Shown: positions 25,140-37,567, counted from the stretch's first letter. The stretch: 64,000 bases of DNA from Leucocoprinus leucothites (GCA_013368445.1 JAACJO010000019.1:310001-374000), one strand, 5' to 3'. Program-made: numbers and translations. The notes: generated by a model not told the origin, from the letters alone.

Positions 25140-26253
25140 ATGCCTCGAGCAGAAGGTGAGTAATTTGAAACGACCCTTTTTCAGCTACATTAAACTAAGC
25201 TGGTTGCATTCTCGACCAGTTGGAACACCGAAATATGTTGCAAACAAGATGAAGTCTAAAGGCCTGCAGCGCCTACGATGGTACTGCCAGGTCTGCCAAA
25301 AACAATGCAGGGACGAAAACGGATTCAAGTGCCATGCACAGTCGGAGGCGCACTTGAGACAGATGTTGGTAGTAGGGGAGCATGCTGGCAGTCATATCGC
25401 CAACTTCTCTGCCCAGTTTCAATCAGAGTTTGTACAATTACTCTCCAGACGGTGAGTTGTGGTGCTGATTTCTTTCTAGAAGATTCTTCTGACGGTCCAA
25501 TAGCTTCGGAACCAAACGTGTATTAGCGAACCGAGTTTATCAAGAGTTCATCGCGGACAAGAATCACCTTCACATGAATGCGACTCGCTGGGTGACTCTG
25601 ACTGAGTTTGCAAAGCACCTGGGGAGGACTGGTGTCGCGAGAGTGGACGAGACAGAGAAGGGATGGTATATCGCATGGATCGACAACTCACCAAAAGCTT
25701 TGGCCAAAGCTGTGCGTTTATCATCATTCTTTTGCCAAAATTACACTCATATTGTTTAAAGGAAGCAAGTATGAAAAAGGAGCGGGCAACAATGTCCGAC
25801 GAGGCTCGCGAACGAATGCTTATTACGGAGCAGATAGAGCGAGCAAAGGCGGAAACAGATGGTGCAGGAGACTCTGACTCGAAGTCCGGTTCCCCACCTG
25901 CTGATGAAGGTTTGAAGAGGGACGAGGGAGAGAAAGTGGTATTATCTCTGTTGGCGAAACCTGCCGCTGTGGCGTCGTCGTCATCGGCCTCTGTCCCCGG
26001 TTCATCTACGGCACCGGCACTTGGTGGTTTGAAGCTGAATCCCCTTAAACCTGGCATCAATCCCCTCAAGGCAAATCCGCTTAAACGGCCAAACGTATTT
26101 AAGATGGCCGCTTCGGGTTCGGGTCAACCTCCTGATAGCGACAAAGCGAGCGGGAAAAAGAGATCTGCTGCTACTATGTCTGCCGCTGAGAAGCTCATTC
26201 TTGAGGAACAGGAACGTAAAAGACGTCGCATGGAGAAGGAGAGCACAGCTTGA
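25140..26253 (+). CDS. KIN17: KIN17-like DNA/RNA-binding zinc finger protein
   Basis: KIN17 proteins act in DNA replication, repair and pre-mRNA processing in the nucleus. The first exon is only MPRAE (ATG at 25140); then VGTPKYVANKMKSKGLQRL leads into a C2H2 finger, WYCQVCQKQCRDENGFKCH (C-x2-C-x12-H-x5-H). This is followed by the winged-helix part: RVYQEFIADKNHLHMNATRW, then LTEFAKHLGRTG and GWYIAWID. A coiled, charged segment (KERATMSDEARERMLITEQI) comes next. The C-terminal third is low complexity, with the near-repeat GLKLNPLKPGINPLKANPLK, a basic KKR, and a final helix EEQERKRRRMEKE. The tandem SH3-like (KOW) tail of animal KIN17 is absent, as I believe is usual in fungi. Five or so exons; stop at 26251-26253. 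Confidence 0.9.
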
Positions 26254-26632
26254 GCCGGCGAATGTGTATTGTATGTTTAACTCCTCTTTACTGTATAATA
26301 TAGTATATCCGGCTTTCGATGCATAATTATCACGGTGCCAGTGCGGCCTCGTGTACATGTGACAGTCCGTGCGTGTTCTTGGTGTTTCGCGAAGGTTGCG
26401 GGCAGAGTCCTCCTTTCTCAAAAGCCTTAACTTGGCCACATAGGCACCTGTTTCTTTCCGCTACACCCTGCTACCCACTGCGCACCGATCACCATTGACC
26501 AGGAGCACCACCCTTGATCATAAATCCTACTTATTTCTAAATTTGGTAAAGTGCGTTTTCCCGTCATTTGCACCATATTGAGATTGAACGTAATCATAAA
26601 ATGTGGTTCACGGCCAGCTTAGCCCGACTGCC
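26254..26632. other. short intergenic region
   Basis: KIN17 3' UTR and glucanase upstream region on the same strand. Nothing else seen. Confidence 0.4.
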
Positions 26633-29600
26633 ATGGCACAGTATGGCCAGGTGCCTACGACTGAGGGCCATTTACACTCAGACAGCAGATTTGCGACGCC
26701 ATTTTCTGACTCCTCGTCTTCTTGGGACGCACAAACAGAGCTCTATGCCGCGGTGAGTTCCTACTATTATTGCAAGCCTACCCAAACAAATAGACTGATT
26801 TTTTTTTTAGCCGCATGGTCCCTCGAACAAAGAATTCGCCCCAATTCCTGCTCAAGATACTCAACAATTATCATCTGTGGCTCCACGAGCGAAAAAGGCA
26901 ACGCGCCGTCCATGGCTTTTGGCTATCGGGATTCTCAGTCTCGTGGTGATAATCGTCATCGCTGTCGTAGTCCCATTAGTGATTTTGAAGCACCAGAGCA
27001 ACCCGACGGGTGGCTCATCGGGCAGTGGCGACTCAGAAGGCGCAACCTCTGGGACGTCAGGCAGCATAGTCACTATGGAGGATGGAGCAAAGTTCACCTA
27101 TCGAAACGATTTTGGAGGTGACTGGACTGCAGATCCCAAGAATCCATTTGGCCCTGGGGGCAAAGCCCAAAGCTGGAGCAAACGGATTGGAACTGAGGAA
27201 TGGGTCTGGGGCCAGGATGTTGCGCGGGGTGTTAATCTCGGGTGAGTCCCTTCCATCCGTAGTGGCGCCGCTCTGCAACTCATTGACTATCCGTGTCGCC
27301 ATCAGGGGATGGCTAGGTTCGTATTCCATTGCAACCATGAGCTGATTGGCTTATTGAATGTTCATTTCAGTGACTGAGCCTTTCATTGTCCCTGCCTTGT
27401 ACGAGAAATACGTCAATAACAGCGGCGGAACCCCAGTCGTTGACGAGTGGACGTTATCCGTTGCCATGGGCAAAAATCTAGCTCATGAAATGGAAGACCA
27501 CTACAAGACTTTCATAGTGCGTGATACATGGAGCTCACTTTTAATGGGTTTATGAATGAAATGCCGTACTCGTTTTCATAGACGGAGGAAGATTTCGCTG
27601 ACATCGCGGGTGTGTGTTAATCTCTTATGCGAGAGATGGATATTGGTCAATGACCTTTCGCTTTGTAGCTGCTGGCCTGAACTGGGTGAGAATTCCCGTT
27701 GGATTCTGGGCCATCGAGACTATCAACGACGAGCCATTCCTGGTTGGGACCTCATGGAAGTACTTCCTCAAGGCGTGAGTGCCCGCCTCTTCTTGATGGC
27801 GAACCAGCTTCCGAGAGTTTCCCCTGAAGGATCCAATGGGGAAGAAAGTATGGCATCCGCATCTATCTCGATTTACATGCTCTTCCGGGAAGTCAGAACG
27901 GATGGGTAAGGTTTATCAAGTTCATTGTTCTTGAAATCATCTAACAATTCTTAATAGAACCATTCTGGCAGAGGTACGGCCACTTTTCCGTTGTTCACAT
28001 GAAGCACTCAAACTGATAACCTTTTCATAACGAAGCTGGTTCTGTCAATTTGTAAGCGCATTTTCCTATTGATTCGATTGGGTGGTCAGCTTCCTGATAG
28101 ATTCCATGAAGCATGTACGGTGTGATGGGCCTTGCGAACGCACAGCGTACTCTCACGTATCTCCGAATACTCGCAGAATTTGTCAGTCAAGATCAATACC
28201 GTGATGTGGTAGGAATGTCAGTATAGCCCCTCCCTTTCTGGAGCAGCTATGTTTATTCCTTTTGCCCTTTAGAGTTGGAATCGTCAACGAGATATTATGG
28301 GGTACTATAGGCCAGACACCAGTGCAGAGCTTCTACAACGCCGCGTACGAAGCAATCAGAAAAGCGACGTATGTCTGAATATACTCATATCCTCACCCTT
28401 CCACTAATCGATTGATCTCGCGATCGCTATCCCTGAATGGTTGCATTCTCCCAGAGGAACTGGCAGCAAGGCGGGTCCGTACATCGCCATACATGATGGC
28501 TTTCAAGGGGTAAGTTTATCTTCGGAAAATCCGATCACTAAGTCACTAATTGAAGGTCTCCGTTATAGCCTGTGCCATGGGAAGGGCACGTTTTGACCTT
28601 TGAGTTACTTCAAATAAGAATCTGACTTCCCTTAATACCCAGGTTTCTATCCGGTGCCGATAGGCTCATGCTCGACCAGCATCCGGCAAGTGCTTTTGCT
28701 GAAATACGTTAATAAAATCACACAAATTAATACGAAGTACAGTACCTCGCGTTCATGGGAGATCATACGACATCGTAAGTTGACGTGAAGAATCAAAAGC
28801 TATTCTTGTATCTTATTCCAAATTCTCCCATTAGGCCTGATGCTATGGCCATCAGACCTTGGTCAGTTCTTCACTAAGCTCCTTGAAGACCGGCTGACCT
28901 GTTTGTGCTCTAGCTCGTGGGCCATTGCTACGAACCAGTCCCAGAGTGTTTTCGGCGTGACTGTTGGTGGCGAGTTCTCAACTGCTATCAACGACTGTGG
29001 CCTCTGGTAAGGACTACTTCTTATTTGTATGGTAATCACCAGGAGCTCCCTGGCTGAACTAAGTCAGCCTATACTCGATGATACTAGCCATTCTAAATGC
29101 ATTTCTCTTTCAGGCTGAGTGGTATTGGGTCTACACCAGGATATCCTAACTGCGGCCCTTGGGATGATTGGAACGTGAGTGTTTTCTTACTATTGAGGTT
29201 CCATCAACTAAACGTCCCGCATGCTCCTAATTATTGACCAATTATATGGTGTCCTAATGTTAAATAGTCTTACACTCCTCAAACAATCTCTGCTCTGAAG
29301 CAGGTGACGTTAGCGTCCATGGACGCACTCCAAAATTTCTTTTTCTGGACCTGGAAGATTGGAAACTCCACTGTACTTGGAACATCTTCCTCTCCGATGT
29401 GGCACTACAAACTGGGATTAGAACGAGGTTGGATTCCTCAGGGTATGTACATCATGCTCATGCCAACAGGTACCGAACTCACTAGTTTGTTCATCTGGAT
29501 GGCGTTTTCCATAATGGCGACCTATTATTATTTTTATGACGAATGTCAGACCCTCGTGAGGCCATTGGTCATTGTGCTTCCGTGCTTGGCTCTTCACAAA

Positions 29601-30159
29601 TTTTCGATGGAACTTACCCGGCGACAGCCACAGGAGGTGTTAGTGTTTGCTGTCGCCTCATTGTAATGAATCATGCCTGATAGCTTTTTTTGGTGCCAGG
29701 CGGGTGCGGGAACCGTTAGCCCTAATCAAACAGTCGCCCACGTGTTCCCGCCACCGACATTAGGACCCTCATTCACTGGGACACAAATCTCGCTTCTACC
29801 GACGTATACACCAACGGGGTCCATCAAGACGCTACCTGCACCAACATTTACTGCGGCACCCTCAGCCGACGTAGGCAGCGGCTGGGATAACCCCTCTGAC
29901 AATCAGAAAGCATTCGTGTAAGTGGGATCTGGCTCTGTTCTCCATGCAGAATTCCTGACTAAACGGGATCATCGGATTTCTTTTGGAACGATAACCAGAC
30001 CCATTAATGGATGCCAATATCCAGAGTGAGCGCTAGTCCTTGATTCGCTATCTTCTGCTCTTCTATTATCCGGACGGAAGTACTAACCAAATATTTTGTA
30101 GTGAGTATAATGCAGTCAACGCAACATTACCAAGTGCCCCTTGCGTGGGTGGCGGCTGA
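26633..30159 (+). CDS. membrane-anchored GH5 exo-beta-1,3-glucanase
   Basis: This is a glucan 1,3-beta-glucosidase of glycoside hydrolase family 5, which trims beta-1,3-glucan during wall remodelling. The start MAQYGQVPTTEGHLHSD opens a Ser-rich cytoplasmic tail. After PRAKKATRRPW comes one hydrophobic segment of about 25 residues (near 26911-26985), which fits a type II membrane anchor, as in the ExgD branch. A Gly/Ser-rich stalk follows. The catalytic domain reads GVNLGGWL, EEDFADIAAAGLNWVRIPVG, YLDLHALPGSQNG, GIVNEI (proposed acid/base Glu at 28289-28291) and GGEFS (proposed nucleophile Glu at 28972-28974). The C-terminus is Pro/Thr/Ser-rich and ends CVGG before TGA at 30157-30159. The gene is cut by many short introns, including several very short exons near 27900-28130, so exon limits there are provisional. 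Confidence 0.9.
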
Positions 30160-31241
30160 GGCCGTTCCCCCCATTCCCCACTAGATGGGTTTGACGATGC
30201 CGTAAACCCAGCTGCCATATGTCATCGCCTGCTCCATGCTTTCCTCTGAGCCACATCATGTCTTTGGAAGCTTTTTTCTTTCTTGAACAGTGTTGCTTTG
30301 TAACTGGACATTTACAGTGAACGATATCTATAGCCTACAGCTTTGCTTATGTCCCTTTGTCTACTAGACTGTACGACTGAATGAATGAATGAACGAGTCG
30401 ATTTTGGGGTATAGCTTCTATTGTAGTCGCTCCTCTTTTAAACGAACGCGTAGATTCAAGAACGATCATCGACCAATCTGTCAGCTCAGACTCTCGACGA
30501 ACGCAGAGCATCCCTCGGAGAAAGCCTGTCAAGCGTTTACATATATTAGCTAACTCAACTGACCCAGATATTCGGGAACTCTGGCATCATTATTCTCACC
30601 GCTGACAATACGAAGCCATCTATTCATAGAGGCCTCGACTAAAGATATTGATTGACCTTCCATGATCACATTGAGCACCACCTGATGACGGAGAGCCTCT
30701 TATCTTTCCCAGACCATGGCGTTTAAGTATGCACAGGTTCACTCGTGACCTTCGGAATTTTGTGGATGGTATATCTGATTGGACTGTCAAGCGGCTCCCC
30801 AGACCCGAAACTGAGTGGGTTTATTCCTGCCGATTTCACTGTTCAAGTTATGGGTTATTCAGCTCAGTGTGACCCCCAGTACCAGAGGTACGTCGTGTAC
30901 CCTAAATCTTGAAGCTACACCTTTTATACATACGTCTCTCGCACAAGTGATGATTGTTCTCTGAGCAATAATAATAGTGTGGATCAGTTCTCCCTGCTTG
31001 GCCTTGGAGCTCGGCTGCTTCAAGAATGACGTTAATTCAACAATTCAGCGGATGAAAGCTTCTCAGCCCCTTTCGCTTCACACCTCGGCCCGTTTCTGGA
31101 ATCAGGAAGCATTACTTACCTCTTTGACGCTCACAGGAGACTGCCCATGGGTAATCGGTTACCCATTCCCTCATCCTTGCTCCAGCACAAACCCCTTAAG
31201 AGGCACCTTGAGACCTCCATATTCTACCCTATCTCCTCACA
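30160..31241. other. intergenic interval
   Basis: No gene recognised. A short TGAA tetranucleotide run lies near 30380-30395. The last part is the leader of the MFS gene. Confidence 0.35.
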
Positions 31242-33826
31242 ATGATTCAGGCAGAACGCGATGACGAAAAGGCAAAAGTGTCACTCGAGGAGATGAAGAA
31301 GGGCTCAGATAGGGATACGTCGGAAGACATGGGGAGAGTTCTGGAAGAAGACGATGGGCTACCTGCTCCAGGAACAGAAGAGCGTATTATCGCAGAGAAG
31401 AAATTATTAAGAAAACTCGATATGAGGCTATTGCCAACGATCTTCGTCATCTACATCATGAACTATATTGATGTACGCATTCACTGTCTCAGCGAGGCTT
31501 GACACTTACCTCCTGTCCCTGGCTAGCGCAATGGCATCACTACTGCACGCCTCCAGGGTCTTCAGGCTGACCTGAATATGAATGGTAGAACTTGGATGCT
31601 CGCTCCCGGACCAGCGGCTTATTTTATTATACAGACGTCCAGTACGCGACATTGATCGCTGTCTTGTACGCGAGTTATTCTCCTGCCCAGATACCTTCAA
31701 ATATGGTAAGTAACTTGTAAAGATCCAGACGCAACATGTAGAATGACTGTATTAGCTCTTGAACTACGTGACGAGGTTTGCCTCTTCCCGCTAAAAAAAC
31801 TAGGTACCTAGTTTGACTTCATTTTATCGACAGACCCGCAGCATATATCGGAATCTGTGTGGTTGCATGGGGATTAACCAGCCTACTTACTGGAGTAAGT
31901 GCACGCAATATCCATTCGAGAATGCTCTAATCATGTTTATTTTGCCAGGTAACTGTGAACTATTCTGGGATCCTTGCATGCAGATTCTTTATCGGCCTAC
32001 CGGAAGCTGCCTTTTATCCGGGCGCTATGTACCTCTTATCTCGTTGGTATACAAAGAAAGTAAGTTTCCTCTCTGCTATCAAGTATTTGTCTGTTTTGAG
32101 CAGTAAGAATAGGAGCTCTCATTCCGCTCTGCAGTTTTGTATGCTGGCCTCCTCCTATCCAATGCGTTTGGTGCTGTGAGTAATACCGGAAAGGCCGAGA
32201 TACAAACACTGAGTGTAACCATAGTTGATTGCTGCCGGAATCCTCTCAGGCATGGAGGGGAAACGAGGTATCAGAGCTTGGAGGTGGTGAGTCCTTCATA
32301 ACTTCAGGCCAGACACCTTTGAGAGTAATAACCTCTGAACTCTTGAAGGTTGTTTTTCGTCGAGGTAAGGCTTTAAACACCCTCTAGCCCTGTAGCAAGG
32401 TTAACGCAGGTATTAAAGGGTGCTATTACTATTTTCATTGGCCTGAACGCAATGTGAGTACGGCTTCGTTTACGAGAGCATATGTTTTGCTCATAGACTT
32501 CCCCTTCACTCATTCAAAGGTGGCTATTACCAGATTATGTTGGTGTCTCTAGTGTTCTTCTCCCACTAAGGTCTAACTTTCTAATGCAGCCGAGTAACAC
32601 TTGGTGGCTTTCCAAACGCGAACAGCGACTTGCACAGGCGCGCATTTCAGAGGATGCTGGTGAAGCGGATAAAGACAATGCGGAGGATTCGTGAGCACCT
32701 TTCCTCGGGCCGTATAAATGCGTGAATGCTGAAAGTTCTCAGTCCCATGAAAGGATTGAAGATGGCAATCCTAGACCCTATTGTTGGATTGTTTGCGATC
32801 ATGGCACTTGTTCAGCTGCTTGGCCTGAGTTTTGTCAGCTTCTTCCCAACGTAGGGCAACCATACCTCTTCGTGCGCTCTAGTTAAATGGTCGTATAGGT
32901 TAACCGAAACTCTTGGCTTCAGCACAACTATTACTTTGCTGTTGGCAGCGTGAGGGCTCTGCTTCGTTTGTCTATCCTCAATGGCTTACCACACATCTCA
33001 GTCCGCCCTGGATTTTTGCGGCAGTAGTATGCTGCATTAACGCATGGCACATGGGTGAGATCGCTCACATTTACTTGAATGTAACATTCCTTAATATTGC
33101 TTTCTTGAAGACCGAACGGGGGAGCGGTATTTCCACATCGCTGGGTGGTGGTGGGTTGTGATTGTTGGGTTCATTATTGCCTTGTCCACGATGTCGACTG
33201 CGGGTCGGTATGTCTCACTTTTCATGATGGCGTGTGGTTATGCAGGTAAGTTGACCTCAAAACAAAGGTCAAAAAGTCTAAGTTTTCAATTTGCAGGTTT
33301 TGCAATGACTTTAGTATGGGTGTCGAACGCCGTGCCTCGACCCCCCGCGTAAGTCACATTTATGCACGAATCAAGCGATTGTTACCTTACTCTGAATTTC
33401 AGTAAACGAGCCGCAGCCATGGCAATTGTTAATGGTGTAGGAAATCTAGGCAATCTGTACGTCGCTTGATGAAAGTATACTAGGCCTACCTTGACAGATT
33501 CTTGGATTAGAATTGGTTCCTTTGTCTGGAAATCGGCTTGGGGTCCGGAATATCACCAGTCTATGATTATTTCTTTGTGCGGGCTCGTTCTGTCCTCGGT
33601 GCTGTCTTTAGGTTTGTCCTGCGCTCTATCTTCCCGGGCTTATACTGAACACAGTATACCAGTAATCCGACAAATGCTAGTGAAGAAGAACAAAAAGCTC
33701 GACAGAGATGAGAGGGCAGCGATGGACGATGCCAATAGAGAGAGAGTTGCAGAGGCTGCTCGTCTGGAGGGCTTGACATTCGATCAAGCGATGGAAAGGA
33801 GAAAGGGGTTCCGTTATCTCTACTGA
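31242..33826 (+). CDS. MFS transporter, allantoate permease-like (anion:cation symporter) family
   Basis: This is a major facilitator transporter of the Dal5/Tna1-like group that imports small organic anions such as allantoate, nicotinate or other carboxylates; substrate is not predictable here. The start MIQAERDDEKAKVSLEEMKK gives a charged cytoplasmic N-terminus. KLDMRLLPTIFVIYIMNYID is the family's first membrane helix, and RNGITTARLQGLQADLNM follows across an intron. Later exons include CRFFIGLPEAAFYPGAMYLL with SRWYTKK (helices 4-5 and the loop signature), IFIGLNAMWLLPDYP, FFPTLTETLGFSTTITLLLA and AMAIVNGVGNLGNLIG, giving about 12 helices in total. The charged C-terminus ends GLTFDQAMERRKGFRYLY at the TGA 33824-33826. 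About 14 short introns. It looks intact. Confidence 0.88.
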
Positions 33827-34900
33827 CCTCTGCTATTACCTATTTGCCAATAGTAACGGATTTATGATTATGTGTAGCACACGGATGTGCATATTCCTCA
33901 CTCAATCTAATGTGAAGATGAAACGGGTAATCGCCTTTGGATATGCATCACCATGCGGCCAAAGACAGGAACTGTGGCGAGAGTCCTAGTGTATGGAGTG
34001 CAAGCCAAGCTCCAAAGTATCCAGGGACCTGAGATCAATGACAGGTGCTAGCCTGTTCTGTTTACACAATGCCACAGATAGACCTCAAGGTCTTAAAAAG
34101 GTCGCGCCTCGGAAAAACCTAATATTGGGCCAAAGTAGATCCTGGTCTTGAGGTCAGTGCCCAGTATCTCAGAAAGCTTGCTGCCTTGGAAGTAGTAATC
34201 AGAGAGTGTTTGATTGAGTTTCATGCGGAAATGGCTTCAGTCGAATCTAGATCTCCGCACCGAGGTTCTAGGATCTCGCTCATATCGGCCGTCAGGCGAC
34301 TATGACTCACCGGCTTGATAAGAGTAGGAAAACGCCGTGAATATGCACTAGTTTAGGATAGGTTACCGGAATAGCAGCGTGACAGAAGGGGAAGGGGATA
34401 CATTTTCAAGAGTTCCGACTTGTGGAAAGATGATGTGGGGAAATCTGGATTCTAGCCTTGCTCTCACACGATCGCCACAAACCCATTTAGTTTTCGATCT
34501 GTCAGAAGCCGCTGAAAAGGTCGGTTTAGTAGCAGTGGACTAACACTGGTCACCTTGAGCAGAGTCAGATCGTTGCCAAGCTTCCTTGATATTGCAAGCT
34601 AGGAACGGATGTATATTCAGTGTTGAAGGGTTGAAGGCTAGCCCAATCCGGTATGATCGCAAGTAATATGCCGATCTGATTTTCTGATATTCGGGCCTCT
34701 TGACGTCTCACAAAGCGGCTCTTCTTCAGATTGGGACTGAAAAGTCGATCAGAATACCAAGCTGGATTAGTTATCGAGAACGAACGAAATACAACATGAC
34801 AGCCCTAGCAACTTTCAGAAAAGACGCATCTGGAGGCTGTTAAGAAATCAAGTCCGCGGAGAACGAAGAGAACGGTCGAAGTCGATTGAATAGAATTAGT
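33827..34900. other. intergenic interval between convergent genes
   Basis: The MFS gene (+) and acetyltransferase (-) point at each other across this stretch. I see no coding sequence, RNA gene or repeat. Confidence 0.35.
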
Positions 34901-35503
34901 TCAACACCTTAGTTCCATACCCATCCATACGTTTTTATCCTGGACATCTTCATCGGCCTCGATCATTTTGAAACCCATTGCAGAGTATAGCCCAATAGCC
35001 GCCTGATTATCTGGCACGACTTGGAGTAAGAGCGTTCGTTTCTCAACCCCTGAGTCTGGAACATCATCCGCCCGAATCCAGTCCATCCCACTCGCAATCA
35101 TCTTCTTCCCTAAGCCTTTCCCTCTGTGACTTGGGTGAACCCAAATCCCCATAAAGCAGTAGTAGCTGCTATCCCCTTGTACGGAGCAAGGAGGTTTGAA
35201 CCCGAATTTCTGCAGGATCTTTGGTCCTATTACAGTAACCATCCCCACCCACTTATGCTGCCAGGACAGTCGCTCTTTCGACTGGAACGACGCTGCCGCT
35301 ACGATGGTGACCTTGTCACGAGAATAGAGCCGAGCTCTCCACTGTTCGTAGCTCAGGGACAGTTCCCGCTCGTATGACGACGTGAAATGTTGGGGGTCCG
35401 TCTGTACTGCCTGGAGACGAAGATCTTTGTATTGAACGATGTGATGCTGGCCTGGTACGGCAGGGATGGAGTATACAGCGTAGCTGGGCTCAGCATTCAT
35501 CAC
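34901..35503 (-). CDS. GNAT family N-acetyltransferase
   Basis: Single-exon gene of 200 residues. It moves an acetyl group from acetyl-CoA to an amine; substrate unknown. Motif A is clear: GIWVHPSHRGKGLGKKMI, with the RGKGLG loop (R-x-x-G-x-G) that holds the CoA pyrophosphate. Motif B follows as LLLQVVPDNQAAIGLYSAMG and FKMIE, a standard GNAT end (N-x-x-A-x-x-L-Y-x-x-x-G-F). Motif C/D lies upstream in KWVGMVTVIG. The start at 35503 (MMNAEPSYAVYSI) is the first ATG, and a second ATG directly follows, so either could serve. Stop at 34901-34903. Intact. Confidence 0.9.
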   Translation of the reverse strand: MMNAEPSYAVYSIPAVPGQHHIVQYKDLRLQAVQTDPQHFTSSYERELSLSYEQWRARLYSRDKVTIVAAASFQSKERLSWQHKWVGMVTVIGPKILQKFGFKPPCSVQGDSSYYCFMGIWVHPSHRGKGLGKKMIASGMDWIRADDVPDSGVEKRTLLLQVVPDNQAAIGLYSAMGFKMIEADEDVQDKNVWMGMELRC

Positions 35504-36746
35504 TCAAATAGTCAGAGGAGGAGGAAGTAAATTTTGTCTGGGTTGTGTGATCGTACTTGGGGCCTTGAAGCCATAAGTGTGAGTGTAGCTCAAGATTGTA
35601 TGGTAGCTGATAACAATAAGGATAACAATCAGAATACGGACTAAACCCTCAAAGGAGTAGCGGTATCACGGGGTACTTGAAGCGGACTGCGTGTCTAATG
35701 TTCTCTATTGTCATCTAGCAACTGATTGATATAGGGCTTGCCCTTCTCTTTCGTTATATTGTTGTTATTTCTGTCTGTTCAGGGGTTTGTTTTCCTTGAT
35801 TTCAGGCATCATCAAATCCCCTCTCGGTAGAGGATCCATTGCTCACCCTCACACTCTGAAGTTCAGGTTCGCGCGGTATCATTTTCAGCTCCATCTACAT
35901 GTGCTTCACATTTACCAAATTTGAATAGAAATTCCCGTGAGCCATTGAATGCACTAAATCCGCATATTTGAACTTTCCAAACTGTGAACCCCCAAGTCTG
36001 CGACTCATATGAATTTGAGAGTGTTTGCAGATTTTGGTATCTGAGGAGTCTATAACTCCTCCGAATCTGCAGGACTCTGCTCCGATCCGAACTCGTTTCC
36101 ATTTCGGAGGTCTTGTTCTCAAAAGGCCCTGCAAAGTCTGGATTGATGCAGTTAATCTGTTGGAGTCCTCCCTTGTACAAGCTCCGAGTCCCCAGAATAC
36201 AGTGTTCTCTCGAATCTGCGAACCTTTGAACCAACTAGAAGGTTCTCTGGGTACACGATTCTCACGATTCAGGGATCCAGGAGACCTCCGAGTTGACGAG
36301 TTCATGAGTGTTCTAAATCCTCCACATGCAAACACGCTCAATTTGAAAGGAGGATGCCCAAGAATCGTCGGGTCGAAAGCCCTTTGCCAACACAGGATGG
36401 GATTGAAAGATGAGAATCCAAATAACCATGGATCCTCTGATTCTGGAGAATCTACGAGCCCTCCGTCCACGAGTATTCCGATTCCTGCAAATCTTCCAAC
36501 TAACAGAAATTTACGAGCTTTGCTAGTTATCGACATCTTATAGCGATCTAGATCAGCCCACTTCATCTCATCAAGCTGATGTCATTCACCCTGAGACAGC
36601 TTTGTACACGCTGCATCGTTGCCCTGACCCGTCGCCTGAGGCCATCATGTGACCGCGTTTTGCGTACTTAGTCTTGGTTTTTGAGACTCTGTACTTGATC
36701 CACTGAACGTCCTCCACTTGGCGAGCTAAGCAGCACTACTCTGCGA
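35504..36746. other. non-coding interval with odd short-word composition
   Basis: Between about 35860 and 36540 the sequence is rich in repeated short words of the GATTC/GAATC/GAGTC/CTCCGA kind and contains the perfect inverted repeat GAGGAGT-CTATA-ACTCCTC near 36050. Long open frames run on both strands (minus 35895-36566, plus 36025-36543) but neither shows a domain, and opposing frames of similar length argue that composition creates them. It may be a degenerate dispersed repeat. Confidence 0.3.
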
Positions 36747-37364
36747 TTGCCAATCACCTCTACGCAGTCAAAGATGTCCTTCCTCGATTTACAGGCATGG
36801 CCACAGGGCTTGCTTCGATTATTCCAGATCAAAAGGCAAAATACTGGCAACTTGGAAAGCAGGTACTATGGCCCATACGACGCGATGCTGAACAGGTGCT
36901 TCGATACGGGCGATGATACGTATCACTTTTTTGTATCTCCCCAGCAACTGCCACCCGAGAGTCATCGCGGTGTTATAGACTTTCAACTCGAGTTGATAGT
37001 GAGGGATGAACACGACAACCCGGTCTTGATTGTTGAGATCAAGGATGACTGTTACAACGCGCTCCCTAGCACCCGTAACTCAGCCGACAAACAAATACGT
37101 TCTCGATTCGGCGAGTTTCTTGTGCAGTGTCCTCTTCGGCGTCTATATGCGATCAGCTTCTTAGGCACGAGAATGCGGGTGTATTGCGGAGACGCTGGAT
37201 CACTTTTGGTGGACCCCTCACCCGTTCAACCACCGTCCCAATTTCATGTCCTCCCTCCCACGTTCTCGCAGGGGGAATGGGTGCTGGATGTTTTATCGCA
37301 GGAAGGGCTTGAAAAGATGCAAGGTGTTGTTCGGGATATTAGGTCAATGGGTGGTCAAGTTTAG
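36747..37364 (+). CDS. basidiomycete orphan protein with PD-(D/E)XK-like signature
   Basis: Single-exon protein of 205 residues. I recognise it only as a family of uncharacterised basidiomycete proteins. Conserved-looking blocks: SRYYGPYDAMLNRCF, VIDFQLELIV, NPVLIVEIKDD, FGEFLVQCPLRRLYAISFLG, TRMRVYCGD and GEWVLDVLSQEGLEKMQ. Within it D78 lies on one beta-strand-like segment and E97-x-K99 on the next (VEIKDD), the D...E-x-K spacing seen in PD-(D/E)XK nuclease-fold proteins. No signal peptide or membrane segment. The start at 36747 is the first ATG; 36774 (MSFLDLQAW) is an alternative. Nuclease activity is inference only; the fold could be non-catalytic. Stop at 37362-37364. Confidence 0.7.
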   Translation: MPITSTQSKMSFLDLQAWPQGLLRLFQIKRQNTGNLESRYYGPYDAMLNRCFDTGDDTYHFFVSPQQLPPESHRGVIDFQLELIVRDEHDNPVLIVEIKDDCYNALPSTRNSADKQIRSRFGEFLVQCPLRRLYAISFLGTRMRVYCGDAGSLLVDPSPVQPPSQFHVLPPTFSQGEWVLDVLSQEGLEKMQGVVRDIRSMGGQV

Positions 37365-37567
37365 TAAACGGATAATTTCCTCTTGATTTTCATGTGCTTT
37401 AGATCCGACACCAATTATGATCCTTGTGATTGATAAGCGCCCTGGTCATATTGGCCTTCCACAGGACATACGTCGGTTTGTACATGTTGGGATCAGAGAC
37501 AACAAGATCCTTTCTAAGTATGACCTTCTCCCAGGCATGATCTAGGAATTCCTTCCATTCACTCGCC

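Noticed and set aside
35895..36566. 223-codon minus-strand frame and opposing 172-codon plus-strand frame
   Set aside because: Both strands open together in a word-biased region and neither resembles a protein family.
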